Part shown: in pieces, positions 1 to 10,390 of the stretch | Numbering within the stretch: position 1 is the stretch's first letter | Layout: every line of letters starts with the position of its first letter | NCBI GenBank assembly: GCA_951802195.1 | Contig: OX637636.1 | Span: forward strand, 446,501-510,500 | DNA: 64,000 nucleotides | Source of the DNA: Tausonia pullulans | Lineage: Eukaryota; Basidiomycota; Tremellomycetes; Cystofilobasidiales; Mrakiaceae | Direction: 5' to 3' | Made by a program: the position numbers and the translations under genes | Notes under the pieces: generated by a model | What the model saw: only the letters and a program-made list of their open reading frames with translations | Database searches by the model: none | What the model was told of the DNA's origin: nothing

Positions 1-665
1 GGTGTTGGTTCGACCACGGGCTCCCATGGAGTCGCCCCGACGGGAACTGGCGTCACCACCAACCACGAGCACGGCACTAATCCCTCTGCCCCCTCAGGAC
101 ACTCTGTCGCTGGTGCTCCACTTGTCGCGGGAGCCGGTCTGGCGGGGGCTGGACTTGCATCCGGAGCCGCTCTCGATTCGAGCCACTCTAAGCACGGAGA
201 ACATGGCGAGCACGACCACACGCACGGCGAGCTCCTCGCCAACCACGAGTCCGCCACGGGCAAGAACAAAGCTCGGCGGCCGATTATCGAAGAGGACAAG
301 AAAGGCAAATATTCGGATGCTGCGCCAGGGGTGCCCATCGGTGGCATCGCGTACCCGGACGAGATTCCTCAGGGAGGCATCCGCTCGGACTGTAAGTTAT
401 CAACGTTTGCCGAGTTTGAGTTGTCTCAGCTCTTTGTTGACGTCCGGTTGTTCCTCCACCAGACGATAAGGTCGGCAACCGCGTCGGTCCCGGCCATCCC
501 GATGGCCACACTTACGCCGAGGAGGACCACTCGTCCAAGACGGGCATCGTCGACAAGATCAAGAGCAAGCTCGGCATGGCGTCAGGTCCGGAGCACAGTC
601 AGCACGACGGCGCCGACAAACTTGCCGCGGAGGAAACCAGGAAGCACACTGGGCCCGGACTTTAA
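1..665 (+). CDS. Partial His/Gly-rich hydrophilic protein, 3' end only
   Basis: The reading frame is open from the first base, so the 5' end lies outside the window. Exon 1..391 joins exon 463..665 across a 71-bp intron with donor GTAAGT and acceptor CAG, and the join keeps the frame (GGIRSD then YDKVGNRVG). The visible protein has Gly/Ala-rich stretches, a His-rich block (HGEHGEHDHTHGE) and a charged C-terminus (TGIVDKIKSKLGM, then a His/Glu-rich tail) ending in TAA at 663-665. There is no hydrophobic segment in the visible part. The composition recalls stress-induced, disordered fungal proteins (LEA- or dehydrin-like), but I recognise no named family. Function unassigned. Confidence 0.6.
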
Positions 666-1036
666 ATCGAATTTACCAAGGATTCACTTCTCTCTGTACT
701 TTATTCATATTCATGAGACTTGTGTGTTATTGTTTGTCTGCGGTCGCAAGATCAAGAGGGAGAAAGATGTAATGTGGCAAGACCGCGCCGAATCCATGTC
801 CAGCGACTGACCGGTGAGATATGCTCGCTATACCTTCCTCGAACCTCGAACCCTTGCCTCATATCGAGGTAAGATCACGCCGAAATTGTGGAGAGAACAC
901 TCTTGCTGTTGAGAATGAGTGAGGGGCCGACCTCACCTCTTCACTCCCTCCATCCACCAAGTCCCTGTGCTTAACCCTTGTCAATGGAGATGGGATCCTC
1001 GCCTGCGCCATCGTTTAAACACTTCTCGTCACCCAG

Positions 1037-1653
1037 GGAGTTGCTCTCTCGCCCTTCGTTGACGAGGCTCTTGGGTACCGTAACAACTTCTCAATGTCGA
1101 GCATCAACGTCAAGGACAAGGTCGCCGGCGTCGTCGCCACCGTCGCCAGCAGAGGTACTGCGCGATACTGGCTCCTGTACGTCCTTTTTTGCCCCTCGAT
1201 CTCCTTTCAGACGAGCCCAGTTGATAACTATGAACCCTCTGTCGCTCTGATGAACAGCTGGCCTGGAGTTCTCATCATGCTCGTCGCTTCCTTTTTTTTT
1301 TTTGTATTTAAGTCATGAGTTATACGTGGAGAACGAGGTAACCCTATGAGAGATAGCGAGTTGTAGCTAGATAGAGGGAGAGCGGACATGACCGAGCGCG
1401 AGAACGTCGAGCGAGGCGCCGTGGGAAGAGGGTTGGCCGAACCACTGGGGATGGTTGGCCGGACGGCGTGATGGGCGCCGTGAGAGGGTGGGGGGGGGGG
1501 GGTCGAACCACCGGGGCTTCCTTCACCGAGCTTTTCCTCCAGGCGTCGTCGCTCTTCTACCGCCTCCGACGCCAGCTCATCAACCAAACCGGCAAAATCG
1601 GACGAAATATAATTATTTCGCACAGCCGAACGGACGGACGTTCGAGAATCTAG
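1037..1653 (+). pseudogene. Unknown gene interrupted by a short retroelement
   Basis: Coding sequence appears after acceptor CAG at 1034-1036 and reads GVALSPFVDEALGYRNNFS, then MSSINVKDKVAGVVATVAS up to a donor GTACTG near 1153. A further exon begins after CAG near 1254-1257 and encodes a hydrophobic stretch (WPGVLIMLVAS). It is cut at about 1293 by an antisense retroelement. Beyond the insertion, from 1516, the same frame resumes as FTELFLQASSLFYRL and runs to TAG at 1651-1653. Removing the insert and one copy of the 8-bp duplication gives a continuous frame, so this was an intact gene recently. The family was not recognised; the hydrophobic middle suggests a membrane protein. The first exon or exons are not certain. 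Confidence 0.5.
1294..1515 (-). mobile_element. SINE-like / 5'-truncated LINE tail, antisense insertion with TSD
   Basis: On the minus strand this is the same about 220-bp unit as the stacked copies at 60.3-61.4 kb. It has a GGTTCGACC-containing 5' part, the segment ending in CTCATGACTTAAATACA, and a poly-A tail (seen here as the T run at 1291-1303). The 8-bp sequence GCTTCCTT flanks it on both sides (1286-1293 and 1516-1523), a target-site duplication typical of LINE-mobilised insertion. It sits inside an exon of the disrupted gene at 1037-1653. Confidence 0.8.
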
Positions 1654-1839
1654 CTGATCGATAATGGACTGCGGCCGGGTGATCCTTCCGCTGGCTCGTC
1701 GCCTCCTTGGCTTGAGGTTACCTCGGTGAGAGAGCCCTATTTTGATGTGCTAGTATTCAAGCTTATCCCTTTCCATGATCGATGGCAGTCCAAGAAGTGG
1801 AAAGTGTTAAGGTCAAGGTTCCCCGTTTTGGCAGTGTGT

Positions 1840-2227
1840 CAGGATCTCGCGGACTTGCTACCTCGACCCTGTGCCTGGCCAACGCGGCGCCAGTATAGCC
1901 TATCTTATTCTTTGTTTGATCAGCATTTCCAGTTCTTTATTCCTTTGTTGCCTCATCTGTCCCACACTCTTTGCTTTCTAAATTTCCCATCACTCCCTTG
2001 TTCTCACGACTCGTCCATAAAACGCTCAGTTCATCGTAGATTTCGTTCTGCCCTCTGATAATCATTTGGACACGACAAACTTGCCCAAGACCCTTAAGCG
2101 AGCCCGTGCCACCTCCATCACTTCAGTTCCCTTTCATCCCCCGCCACCGCTCTCAGTTCACCTCGTCGCCAACGACCCTCTCCTCGCCCTATCTTCTCTG
2201 CCATCGACCCTTGGGCCAATCCTAACA
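1840..2227 (+). repeat. Dispersed repeat R1, copy 1
   Basis: A pyrimidine-rich segment containing ATCTCGCGGACTTGC near its left end, then CGTCCATAAAACGCTCAG, CCCAAGACCCTTAAGCGAGCC and GGGCCAATCCTAACAC near its right end. The same landmarks in the same order recur at about 33.4-33.75 kb and 45.96-46.56 kb with much divergence, so it is an old interspersed repeat. No open reading frame shared by the copies was seen. Its right end abuts a fragment of a gene that lies elsewhere in the window, as does the 46-kb copy. Confidence 0.6.
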
Positions 2228-2421
2228 CGCGGGCAACCTCGACTTCAAGTGATACCAGGTTAAGGAGGCCCTCATGGACCCTCGGACGTACATCTACTTC
2301 CTGTTCTCGGCCTGCATGAACATCCCCAACGGCGGAGTAACCTCGTTCGGCAACCTCGTCATCAAGGGCTTCGGTTTCAACTCGCGCATCTCGCTCCTGC
2401 TCGGCATGCCTGGTGCGTACG
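2228..2421 (+). pseudogene. 194-bp fragment of the Dal5-like permease gene
   Basis: This matches 20766-20959 of the permease gene over its whole length with only about four differences, all in the first 60 bp. It starts in mid-exon and includes the exon end plus the first nine bases of the following intron (GTGCGTACG), so it is a DNA-level copy and not a retrocopy. One difference turns the Trp codon TGG into TGA. It has no start of its own and is not expected to make protein. It sits directly between repeat R1 and the end of the D-2-hydroxyacid dehydrogenase gene. Confidence 0.85.
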
Positions 2422-2543
2422 ACCCTCCCTTCCTCGTCCCTTGCAGATCTCTCTCTCGCGTAAGGGTCCCTCTGGCGACTCCTCCAGATTGCGCGTGCTT
2501 TCGATCACATGCCAGATCCACCAACCTCCTCTGCCCTGGACAC

Positions 2544-3844
2544 TCACACAACGCGACCCGGCAGATCCTCCCCGTCCAAGTACAGCTTGAGGTGCTCGAC
2601 GGCCGCGACGCACGTCTGCTCCGTCATCTCCTCCGTCGACGAGCCACTGCAGACGGCCGTCCTGGGCGAGTCAGCGCGCACCTTTCTCCTGGTCCGGAAG
2701 GGGGCGAACGAAACGCACATATGAGGCAGCGCGATGACGTTCTTGCCCGTCGTCAGGAGGCCCTTGTACCTGTCAAAGTCGACGAGCGGCTCGACCGCCC
2801 AGACGTCTGTCGAGAGAGAGAACGGTCGGTTCAGCGGGCGCGAGGCGACGTGCGTCGGACGGAGAGCACAGATGGAGGGACACACCGATCGCGGCGCCCG
2901 CCAGCTGGTTGGACCGCAGCGCTCGTTCCAGTGCGGCCTCGTCGACGATCCCCCCGCGGGCCGTGTTGACGACTACGGCCGACGGCCTGAGCATCGCCAG
3001 CTCGGCGTCCGAGATGAGGTTCCTCGTCGCGGGCACGAGCGGGCAGTGCAGCGAGAGCACGTCGAGCGCCGGGAGGAAGGTCGCCAGCGAGGAGTGGCGT
3101 GTGTGGGGGATGTCGGGCCACCTGTCGAGGGGCGAGGTAGGGGAAAAGACGTGGATCGGCGTTTTGAAGGCGGTCTGGAGCAGGTAGGAGGCGACGATGA
3201 GGGATCAGCGCGCGCTCAGCGTTAGAATTGAGCAAGGGGCGGAGCTTGCCCAGAACAGGAGGGCGACGCTGCGCGCGATGGCGCCCATGCCGACGAGCCC
3301 GACGTGCTTGCCGTGCAGGGTCCGTCCCAGGTGGTCGATCGACTTGACCATGATGCCCTGCGAGAGCTGCGAGGCGATCTCGTTGATCCTCCTCAGCAGG
3401 CCGAGCGTGAGGCCTAGCGTCAGCTCGGCTACCGTCTCGCTGTTCATCCCTGCGTAGAGGTGACGAGTTCCTCGTCAAGAACAGCAGCAATGGGCGTGGC
3501 AGAAGCGCTCAAAGGTGGAGGAGATGCGCACCGGGAAGGATGCCGACCGCGACGCCGAGGTCGCGACAGGCCTGGGCAGGGACCGTGTCCCACCCTGCTC
3601 CCGTGCGCGTGATGGCAGCGCAACGGGGTGCCGACCGCAGGGCTTCCTCCGACAGCGAGCCCTGGCGGAGGACAATGCCGTCGGCCAGGGGGAGAGCCTT
3701 GTCCGGCGGGGTGTCTGCGAAGAGGACGGTGTGGAACGACTGGAGGGCGAGGCGGGCGGCGACGGGGTGCAGCGGCGAGGGGATGTAGACCGTGGCCTGC
3801 TTGGCAGGTACGCGAGGACGGAAGACGGCGACACGGACTGTCAT
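2544..3844 (-). CDS. D-isomer-specific 2-hydroxyacid dehydrogenase
   Basis: Five exons, read on the minus strand: 3844-3532, 3449-3250, 3174-2886, 2806-2719 and 2646-2544. They join in frame to a protein of about 330 residues, normal for the family. The Rossmann motif GLVGMGAIA and the catalytic Arg (NTARGGIVDE), Glu (DVWAVEP) and His (ALPHIGSSTEE) are all present; the family reduces 2-oxoacids to D-2-hydroxyacids with NAD(P)H. The His motif is only restored when the 72-nt intron 2718-2647 (GTGCGT...CTGACT...CAG) is removed. The intron after exon 2 appears to use a GC donor (TGG then GCAAGC at 3249). It resembles phosphoglycerate and glyoxylate/hydroxypyruvate reductases; the substrate cannot be told. 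It lies head-to-tail downstream of the 5-oxoprolinase gene. Confidence 0.87.
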
Positions 3845-4253
3845 GGGGAGGAAGGTGAGGGTCAGGAGGGATGGGGCGAGCAGCGGTCGATGGCGAGAGG
3901 GCTCGAAGCTGGCTCGGCCTGAGGCGAGAACAGGCTATCGGATCGGCCTGTCGTCGGCTCTAGCTCGCCTTCTGGCACGCTCTACCTCCGCGGCCACAAA
4001 CCAGCCGTCAGATACGCGGAGGACGGTCAGGCCGGTCCAGGGCGGCGGTGCGGCTGAGAGGATCAGCCAGTCAGTCGCCAGAGTCGTCGTCGATGGGGGT
4101 CGCTGTCGCGCGCGTTCATCTGGCGATCTCGAGGATGTCCGCGAACAAAGGTGGAGGGAAACTTGCATCTGAAACTCCGGGCAGGCCGAGCGTACGAACG
4201 AACAGTGATGCACATACAATCGTGAGAGGAAAAGCAAAGTTGATCCGTAATAT
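3845..4253. promoter_or_regulatory. Intergenic region upstream of the D-2-hydroxyacid dehydrogenase
   Basis: About 410 bp between the stop of the 5-oxoprolinase gene (4254) and the start of the dehydrogenase, both on the minus strand. It should hold the terminator of the first and the promoter of the second. It contains several CGG/CCG half-sites, but I see no clear TATA box or poly-A signal. Confidence 0.35.
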
Positions 4254-7200
4254 CTAGTTGGCGCTCTCCATGAGCGTCCTCGCCGAGAGGGACCCATTGG
4301 CCCTCGCAAGTGGCGCGCTCGCCTTGAGGGCGGACGCTCCTCCCTCAACTCGGTCCTCCTTCCGCCCGTAACCTCCTCCGCCGGGCGTCTCAATCTGTCG
4401 CAGGTAAGGGTAGGTGACGGGGCAGAGACGAAAGGAAGGGGACGAGGAAGAAGGGAGAGCGCGCGGGTCGTGTCAGCCCGAGACCTGACAGCGCAGAGGA
4501 ATGGAGTGAGGGCGGACGTACGACGATCCGGTCGCCGGTCGTGAAGGGCGCCGAGTTCTTGCCGCCGAGGTTGATGACTAGCTCGCTGCCGTCGGGCATC
4601 TGCCGGATCCACAGGTTGCGCCCGCACTTTCCGGGCTCGCCGCCGGCCATGCCGTACGGGACCGTGATCCTGCGCTCCGAGAGGATCGAGCACTGGACCG
4701 GCCGGCGGAACTCGAGGTCGCGGATGGCGCCCTTGCCTCCTCGAAACGCGCCGTCGCCGCCAGAATCGGGGCGCAGGCAAAAGCGGCGGACGATGACAGG
4801 GTACCGGCGCTCCATGACCTCGCTGTCGGTGATTACTGTCGGGGAGAAGTCACGAATGACGGGTTAGCTCGCCACGAGCAGAGACAGGGAGCAGCAGGAG
4901 CGATGGGAGCGCACGGGTGTTGGTCATGTGGGCCTGTGACGTCGTGCCGTCCCAGGTGGGCCCGGCTCCACCCCCGCCGCACAGCGTTTCGTAGAAGCCG
5001 AGAGCCTTGGGCGGCCCGCCCTTGACGGCGCTGGAGGCGGTCGACTCGGCGTCCTCGTCGTAGCCCTGCGGATGACCGACGGAAAGGGGGGAGGGGGGTG
5101 GTCAGCTGGTGCCTTCGGCAACGCGATTCGACAACGCGAAGAACGGGGCGGCAACCGAGCGCGGCACGTACAAAGGTCACTGTACGACGTTCGAAGGAGG
5201 GTCAGCCTCGGTTTCGAACGAGAGGGTCGTACAACAAGGGCTTACAGTTGTTCATGCACCCGTAGGACGCACCGCAGGCCTCGAACGCTTTGAGAACGAC
5301 GTCCGTCACTCTGGAGTCAAGGAGGAAAGGGGGAGGCATCAGCGACGGGCGCGAGGCGAGGAGAGGAAACACACGAAGGGGAGCAGCTGACCTTTGGGAC
5401 GTCAAGACGTTGCCACCGCAGACGGCGGCGTTCCGGCTGGGCTTGAGGAAGCAGCCGTCGGGGATGATGATCTGAATGGCCGAGAGGCAGCCCTGGTTAA
5501 GACTGAAAGGCGAGGCGGCAGTTGCGCAAGGCTTCGGTCAGAGAGGCGGTACAGAGAGGGCGGTCGGACGGAGGACTCACGGAATGTCCGTCCCCAAGAG
5601 GCAGCGGAGGCTGTACATGATCGACGAGTTACAGATGGCGGCAGGCGCGTTCCAGTTGCCTGCAGCGTGGGCCGGAAGAGGGGGTTAGATTCGTGGCGCA
5701 AATGGCGCAGGAACGCAAGGAGTTTGGCACGTACCATAGACTTCTGGGCCTGTGCCGGTGAAATCGAATGTGGAGGCGCCCGTCTCTTTGTCGATCGTGA
5801 TCTTGAGTGCAACGGGCGTGCCGTCGTCCATGTGGTCCAGAGCGACGAGGGGCTGGCCGTTGTTACGGACGGCGAACTTCTTGAGGAGCGCGCGGACGGC
5901 CTGCTCAGACGTGTCCTGGATGGCGTGCATGTACAGCTGGACGACCGGCAGCGTGTGCTGCTGGACCAGGGACTTGATGAGATTGACGCCCTTGTACGTC
6001 GCCGCAATCTGCGCCCGGATGTCGCTCAGGTTGTCGGCCAGGGTTCGCGTGCCAGAGCCCCCGGGGTACGATGCAGGGACGTCGACGAGCAGGTTGATGA
6101 TGCCGGCCTCGTCGAACTGGCCGGCCTTGATAATCTTGAACGTCTCAATTGAAGCGCCCTCGTCGAAGATCGTCTTGGAGTTGGGCGGCATCGAGCCGGG
6201 GATCGCGCCGCCGACGTCGGCATGATGACTGGTGGGCAGAGTCAGCAAGGGCGCGGGGTCAGTCTCTGCGCTGCGGGAAGGGAGAGGGCCGAGGGGGAGG
6301 CCGCACCCTCTCGAGGCCGTGTAGTAGATGATCTCTTTGCCGGCCGGATCGAACACGGGCGTGACGCTGCGAGCCAAGGGAACGTCAGCCTTGCGTCCAG
6401 ACACTCGGCACGGGCCACAAAGGCGGAGAGGACGCACACTGTCAGGTCGGGAAGGTGGACACCGCCGGCGATGGGGTGGTTTGAGATGAGGACGTCGCCG
6501 TCGACGAGGCGGCCCTTCCAGTGCTCGGCCTGCCACTGCGCGGTCGAGGGAGGAGAGCCTGGGTCAGCGGCCGAGGTGCAGGAGTTGGGAGCAGGGAAGA
6601 GCGTCACGCACTCGAACAGCGAAGGACATCGAGCCGAGCATCGCGGGGACGTGAGGAGCGTTCTGAGGTTTGCGAGCCCCCCAAGTCAGCCTCCGGATCA
6701 AAGCAGCGCAGAAGTGGGACCAGGAGAGGTAGACGAACTGCAACGAGTCCGCCGCTAGCGTCGAAAACGGCACAGGAGAAGTCGAGCCCTGGCAGGAAGG
6801 AGGGGAGGGAGGCGGCCAAGGATCAGCCGCAGGGACCAGGCCGACAGAGAACGGGGGTCGCCACTCACGTTCCTTGATGTTGACGCTGACGGCGGTCTTC
6901 TGCAGGATGCGACCCATCTGCTCGGCGATGCCCATGAAACGGTGACCGAAGATGCTGAAGGGTTAAGAGGAGGGAGAGGTGTGAGTCAGTGAGAGGCGCG
7001 CGCTCCGACAGCAGGAAGAGGAATGGCGTACCTGAGCTGGATCGGGTCGACGACGAGTTCCTGGTCGGCGACGGGCTCCAGCGACACCTCCGGCTCGACG
7101 TCGATCGCGACGTGCTGGTCGAGAATGGTGGCCGTGCAGTGCGGCTCGACAACGATCGTCTGGGTGAGGCGGGCGGGGAGGGAGAGGGTCAGCCAGAGCG

Positions 7201-10046
7201 CCGCCGCCAGCGCGCCCCAAGGACGTTGGGACAGACCTGCGTGTTGTCGACGATACTGGCCGGGCCGGTGATCCGCGCACCGACGGACAGGTCGTTGAGC
7301 TGGTACAGCGGGCAGTCGACGAGTCCGACGCTCTTGAAGCAGACCTGGTTGACCGAGACGGGGACGGACCGTGACGAGTGCGACGCAAACGAGTCGATCC
7401 GCTTGTTGAGGCCGGCGGCGACGGACTGGGTCTGGCCGGGGCTGATGACACGCACACGCAGGTCCTCGACGAGGACCGCTCGGTCGAGCAGCTTGAAGCC
7501 AAACTCGGCCTTGTGGTGCTCCTCGAACGCCGAGGCAAGGTCCCACGACGACGCCGGCTTGAGGATCATGGCTGTCGTGTCCGAGCCCTCGTAGCGCATG
7601 TTGGCGTAGTACTCGCCGACAAAGGCCTTGGGGTCGGCCGCACCGGTCTGGGCGAGCCGGGCCGCCGCCGACGCGTACAGCCGGTCGAGGCGCGCGCTGA
7701 TGATGGGCTGCGTCTCGTCGTTGAACTCGCCCGCGAACGGCTCCTGTGCCTCCTCAACGGCGTCGGCGAGGGCGATGCCATAGGCCGATAGGATGGACGA
7801 GTTCTTGTGCAGCAGGACCCGCGAGATGCCGAGCGAGCGCGCTGGTGGCGAGAGGAAGCAACAAGCAAGAGCGGATCGTCAGTCGCGCACGGGTGAGTGC
7901 GCGGTCAAAGGTTGCGCGCAGCGCAGACTCACCGATACCGCACCCCATCTGGCCGCCGCCGCCGCCGAAGACGGCCAGGTTGTGCGCACTCGCGCTGTGA
8001 CCTTTGGCCTCGGTCAGGGTCCGGATCGGCTTGCACATAGCTTCGTTTGCAACCTCGAGGAAGCCGAGCGCGACCTCCTGCGGCGACTTGGAGACTCCGG
8101 TCTCGCGCACGATCTTTTCGGTCAGGGCGGTGAAGAGTCGGGTGACGACCTCGAGGTCGAGCGGCTGGTCTGAGGGATCACCAAGGGGGTCAGGGGTCGG
8201 GACTCGAAAGGGGAGAAGCCGGTCGGAAGGACGCACCCTCGTTGGGGCCGAAGATCTTCGGGAAGCTGCAGAGACAAGGCAAGGGTCAGAAACCGCCGGA
8301 AACCGAGACGTGCCGCTGGCGACTAGGGGGACGCACTTGGAAGGGATGATGCGGCCGAGGAAGACGTTGGCGTCGGTGACGGTGAGCGGGCCGCCCTTGC
8401 GGTAGCAGGCGGGTCCGGGGTGCGCGCCTGCAGACTCCGGGCCGACGGTCATGAGGCCGGTGCGGAAGGTGAGGCAGGATCCTCCTCCGGCGGCAACCTG
8501 GATATAGCAGGCAGGGCCTGTCAGCGACAGAACCAGCAGCGAGAGAGAGAAAGAGGGGGAGACGGAGGAGGACCTACCGTATTGATGTCCAGCTGGGGCG
8601 AGTTGATGATGACGCCGGCCGTGATCGTCTCGAAGACGTGCTCAAGGGCACCTGAGTAGCGTGACACGTCCGTGCTCGTCCCACCCTACAGGTCATATCA
8701 AGAGGCCGCGTGGGTCAGTCGAGGTCCTGCGAGGAGAGAGCCGAACAGGGAGGGACGGACCATGTCGAAGCCGATGACAGGCGTGCCGTCCTCCTCGTCG
8801 AAGCACGTCTTGGCGTAGCCGACGACGCCGCCGGCAGGGCCGCTGAGGACGGCCTTGAGGCCCGAGAAGCCGTCGACGTCGACGAGCCCACCATCGCTCT
8901 GCATGAAGGCGACGACGCCGCGGTCGAGGTTGACGAAAGACCTCTTGAACCCGGCGAGGTACCGCTTGAGCTCGGGCGTGAGGTACGCGTCGGCCGTGGA
9001 CGAGTTGGCGCGGTTGACGAGCCGGATGACGGGCGCGACCTTGGACGAGAGCGAAACGTGGGAGAAGCCGACCGACTCGGCGAGCGCGCCGACGGCCTCC
9101 TCATGCGCGGGGTAGATATACGAGTGCATGAAGGCGACCGACAGCGAGCGGAAGCCCTCAGCGTACAGGCGCTCGAGCTCGGGCCGGAGCACGTCGAGAT
9201 CTGCAGGCAACGGGCGGCGGGTCAGCCTCTGACGACCACAACTGACAGCGCGCGCGCGCAAGGGAGCACGTACCAGGAGCGCGCACGACCTGGATCTTCT
9301 CGCCCGTCGAAGCCTCGACGACCGGCAGGCCGGCCTTGCTGTATTGCTCGGCGAGCAGGATGCGCTCGTCGACCTCGACGACCGTCTCGGCCAACGGCTT
9401 GGGCCGGTAGACCGACAGGTCAAACAACGACGGTCGGGACTGGTTGCCGATGGTCAGGATGTCTCCGAAGCCCTTGGTCACTGTTCCAGGGAGGAGCAGC
9501 GGCAGCCGTCAGTGAGCCCACCGTGCGCGTCTCGAGATGGGGGAGGAAGGGAGAGAACGCTGCTGCGCACCAAGGAAGGCGGTCCGTTCGCCTTTGCGCT
9601 CGAGCAGGGCGTTCGTTGCGACTGGAGGGGAAGGGCGCGAGATCGTCAGCGGAACTTGGCGAGCGCGCCGACCGACGAAGGCCCAGCACTCACCGGTCGT
9701 GCCCATGCGGATCGCCTTAACGCCGGCGACGTCTATGGGCCGTCCGCGCGGGATGGGGACGCCCCGGGCGTGCTCGAGCACGCGGCGGACGCCCTCGGTC
9801 GGAGCGTCCGGATAGGCCGGGTCCTGCGACAGGACCTTGAAGACGGTCGGCGGCTTGTCGGGATACGTCGCGTACACGTCACAGAACGTTCTGTAGTGCG
9901 GGAGAGGGCGTCCGGTTAGGACTCGAGGACTCGACGGCTGGCTCGGAGGATTGGAGGGAAGCCGAGACGCGGACTGACCCTCCACGGTCGATGGCGATGC
10001 GGACACCTTCGGAGGAGGCGGACGGGGTGGAGACGGCGATGGGCAT
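4254..10046 (-). CDS. OXP1: 5-oxoprolinase (ATP-hydrolysing), 24 exons
   Basis: Exons on the minus strand: 10046-9979, 9890-9694, 9621-9571, 9480-9274, 9200-8761, 8685-8578, 8497-8337, 8265-8237, 8169-7933, 7841-7237, 7159-7032, 6954-6869, 6788-6739, 6662-6612, 6535-6438, 6366-6307, 6228-5735, 5659-5581, 5502-5392, 5310-5246, 5179-5172, 5065-4915, 4835-4522 and 4394-4254. Phases agree at every junction, giving about 1312 residues, the usual length for the eukaryotic enzyme. N-terminal hydantoinase A region: AIDRGGTFCDVYA, then [16 protein letters not shown] and the ATPase-like [14 protein letters not shown]-terminal hydantoinase B region: [34 protein letters not shown] and [10 protein letters not shown]. 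The family opens 5-oxo-L-proline to glutamate with ATP in the cytosol; relatives open hydantoins and lactams. Within this cluster the true substrate could be another cyclic amide. Confidence 0.93.
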
Positions 10047-10390
10047 GATGAGTGGGGTGGTGTTGGGTGAGCAGGAGCGTCTATCATGCTCCCCTCCGGC
10101 CTGTTATGTAGGGTTGCATTGATGGCCGCTGGCGATCGGCGAGCTCCGTCAGAGGCGAGCAAGTTGCCGGGCGAGCAAGACCAAACGTCGAAGGCGCACG
10201 GGCCAACCGACCGAGCCTTCCTATTAGCCGGCCGGACGCCGGTATCAGCAACGAGCGAGAGAGGCCAAAGGAGCCCGCTGACGGGACCTCGGGCTGACAA
10301 GGTCCTGACTCCCTCTCCCCTGCTTCGCCACCGCCCCAAGCATCGCCTGCGACGACCCTCCTCTCTCGAACCCCCCAAGCGACCAGCGAC
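10047..10390. promoter_or_regulatory. Divergent promoter, 5-oxoprolinase / beta-hydroxyacid dehydrogenase
   Basis: A 344-bp gap between two start codons facing away from each other, so it must serve both genes. It contains AAGTTGCCGG at 10161-10170 and a GCCGGCCGG palindrome near 10228. Both the GTTGCCG core and CCGG palindromes recur in other promoters of the cluster. No canonical TATA box was seen. Confidence 0.5.

Noticed and set aside
8710-9720. A 336-codon plus-strand frame opposite the 5-oxoprolinase
   Set aside because: Overlaps several introns and exons of the well-supported minus-strand gene; no motif of its own.
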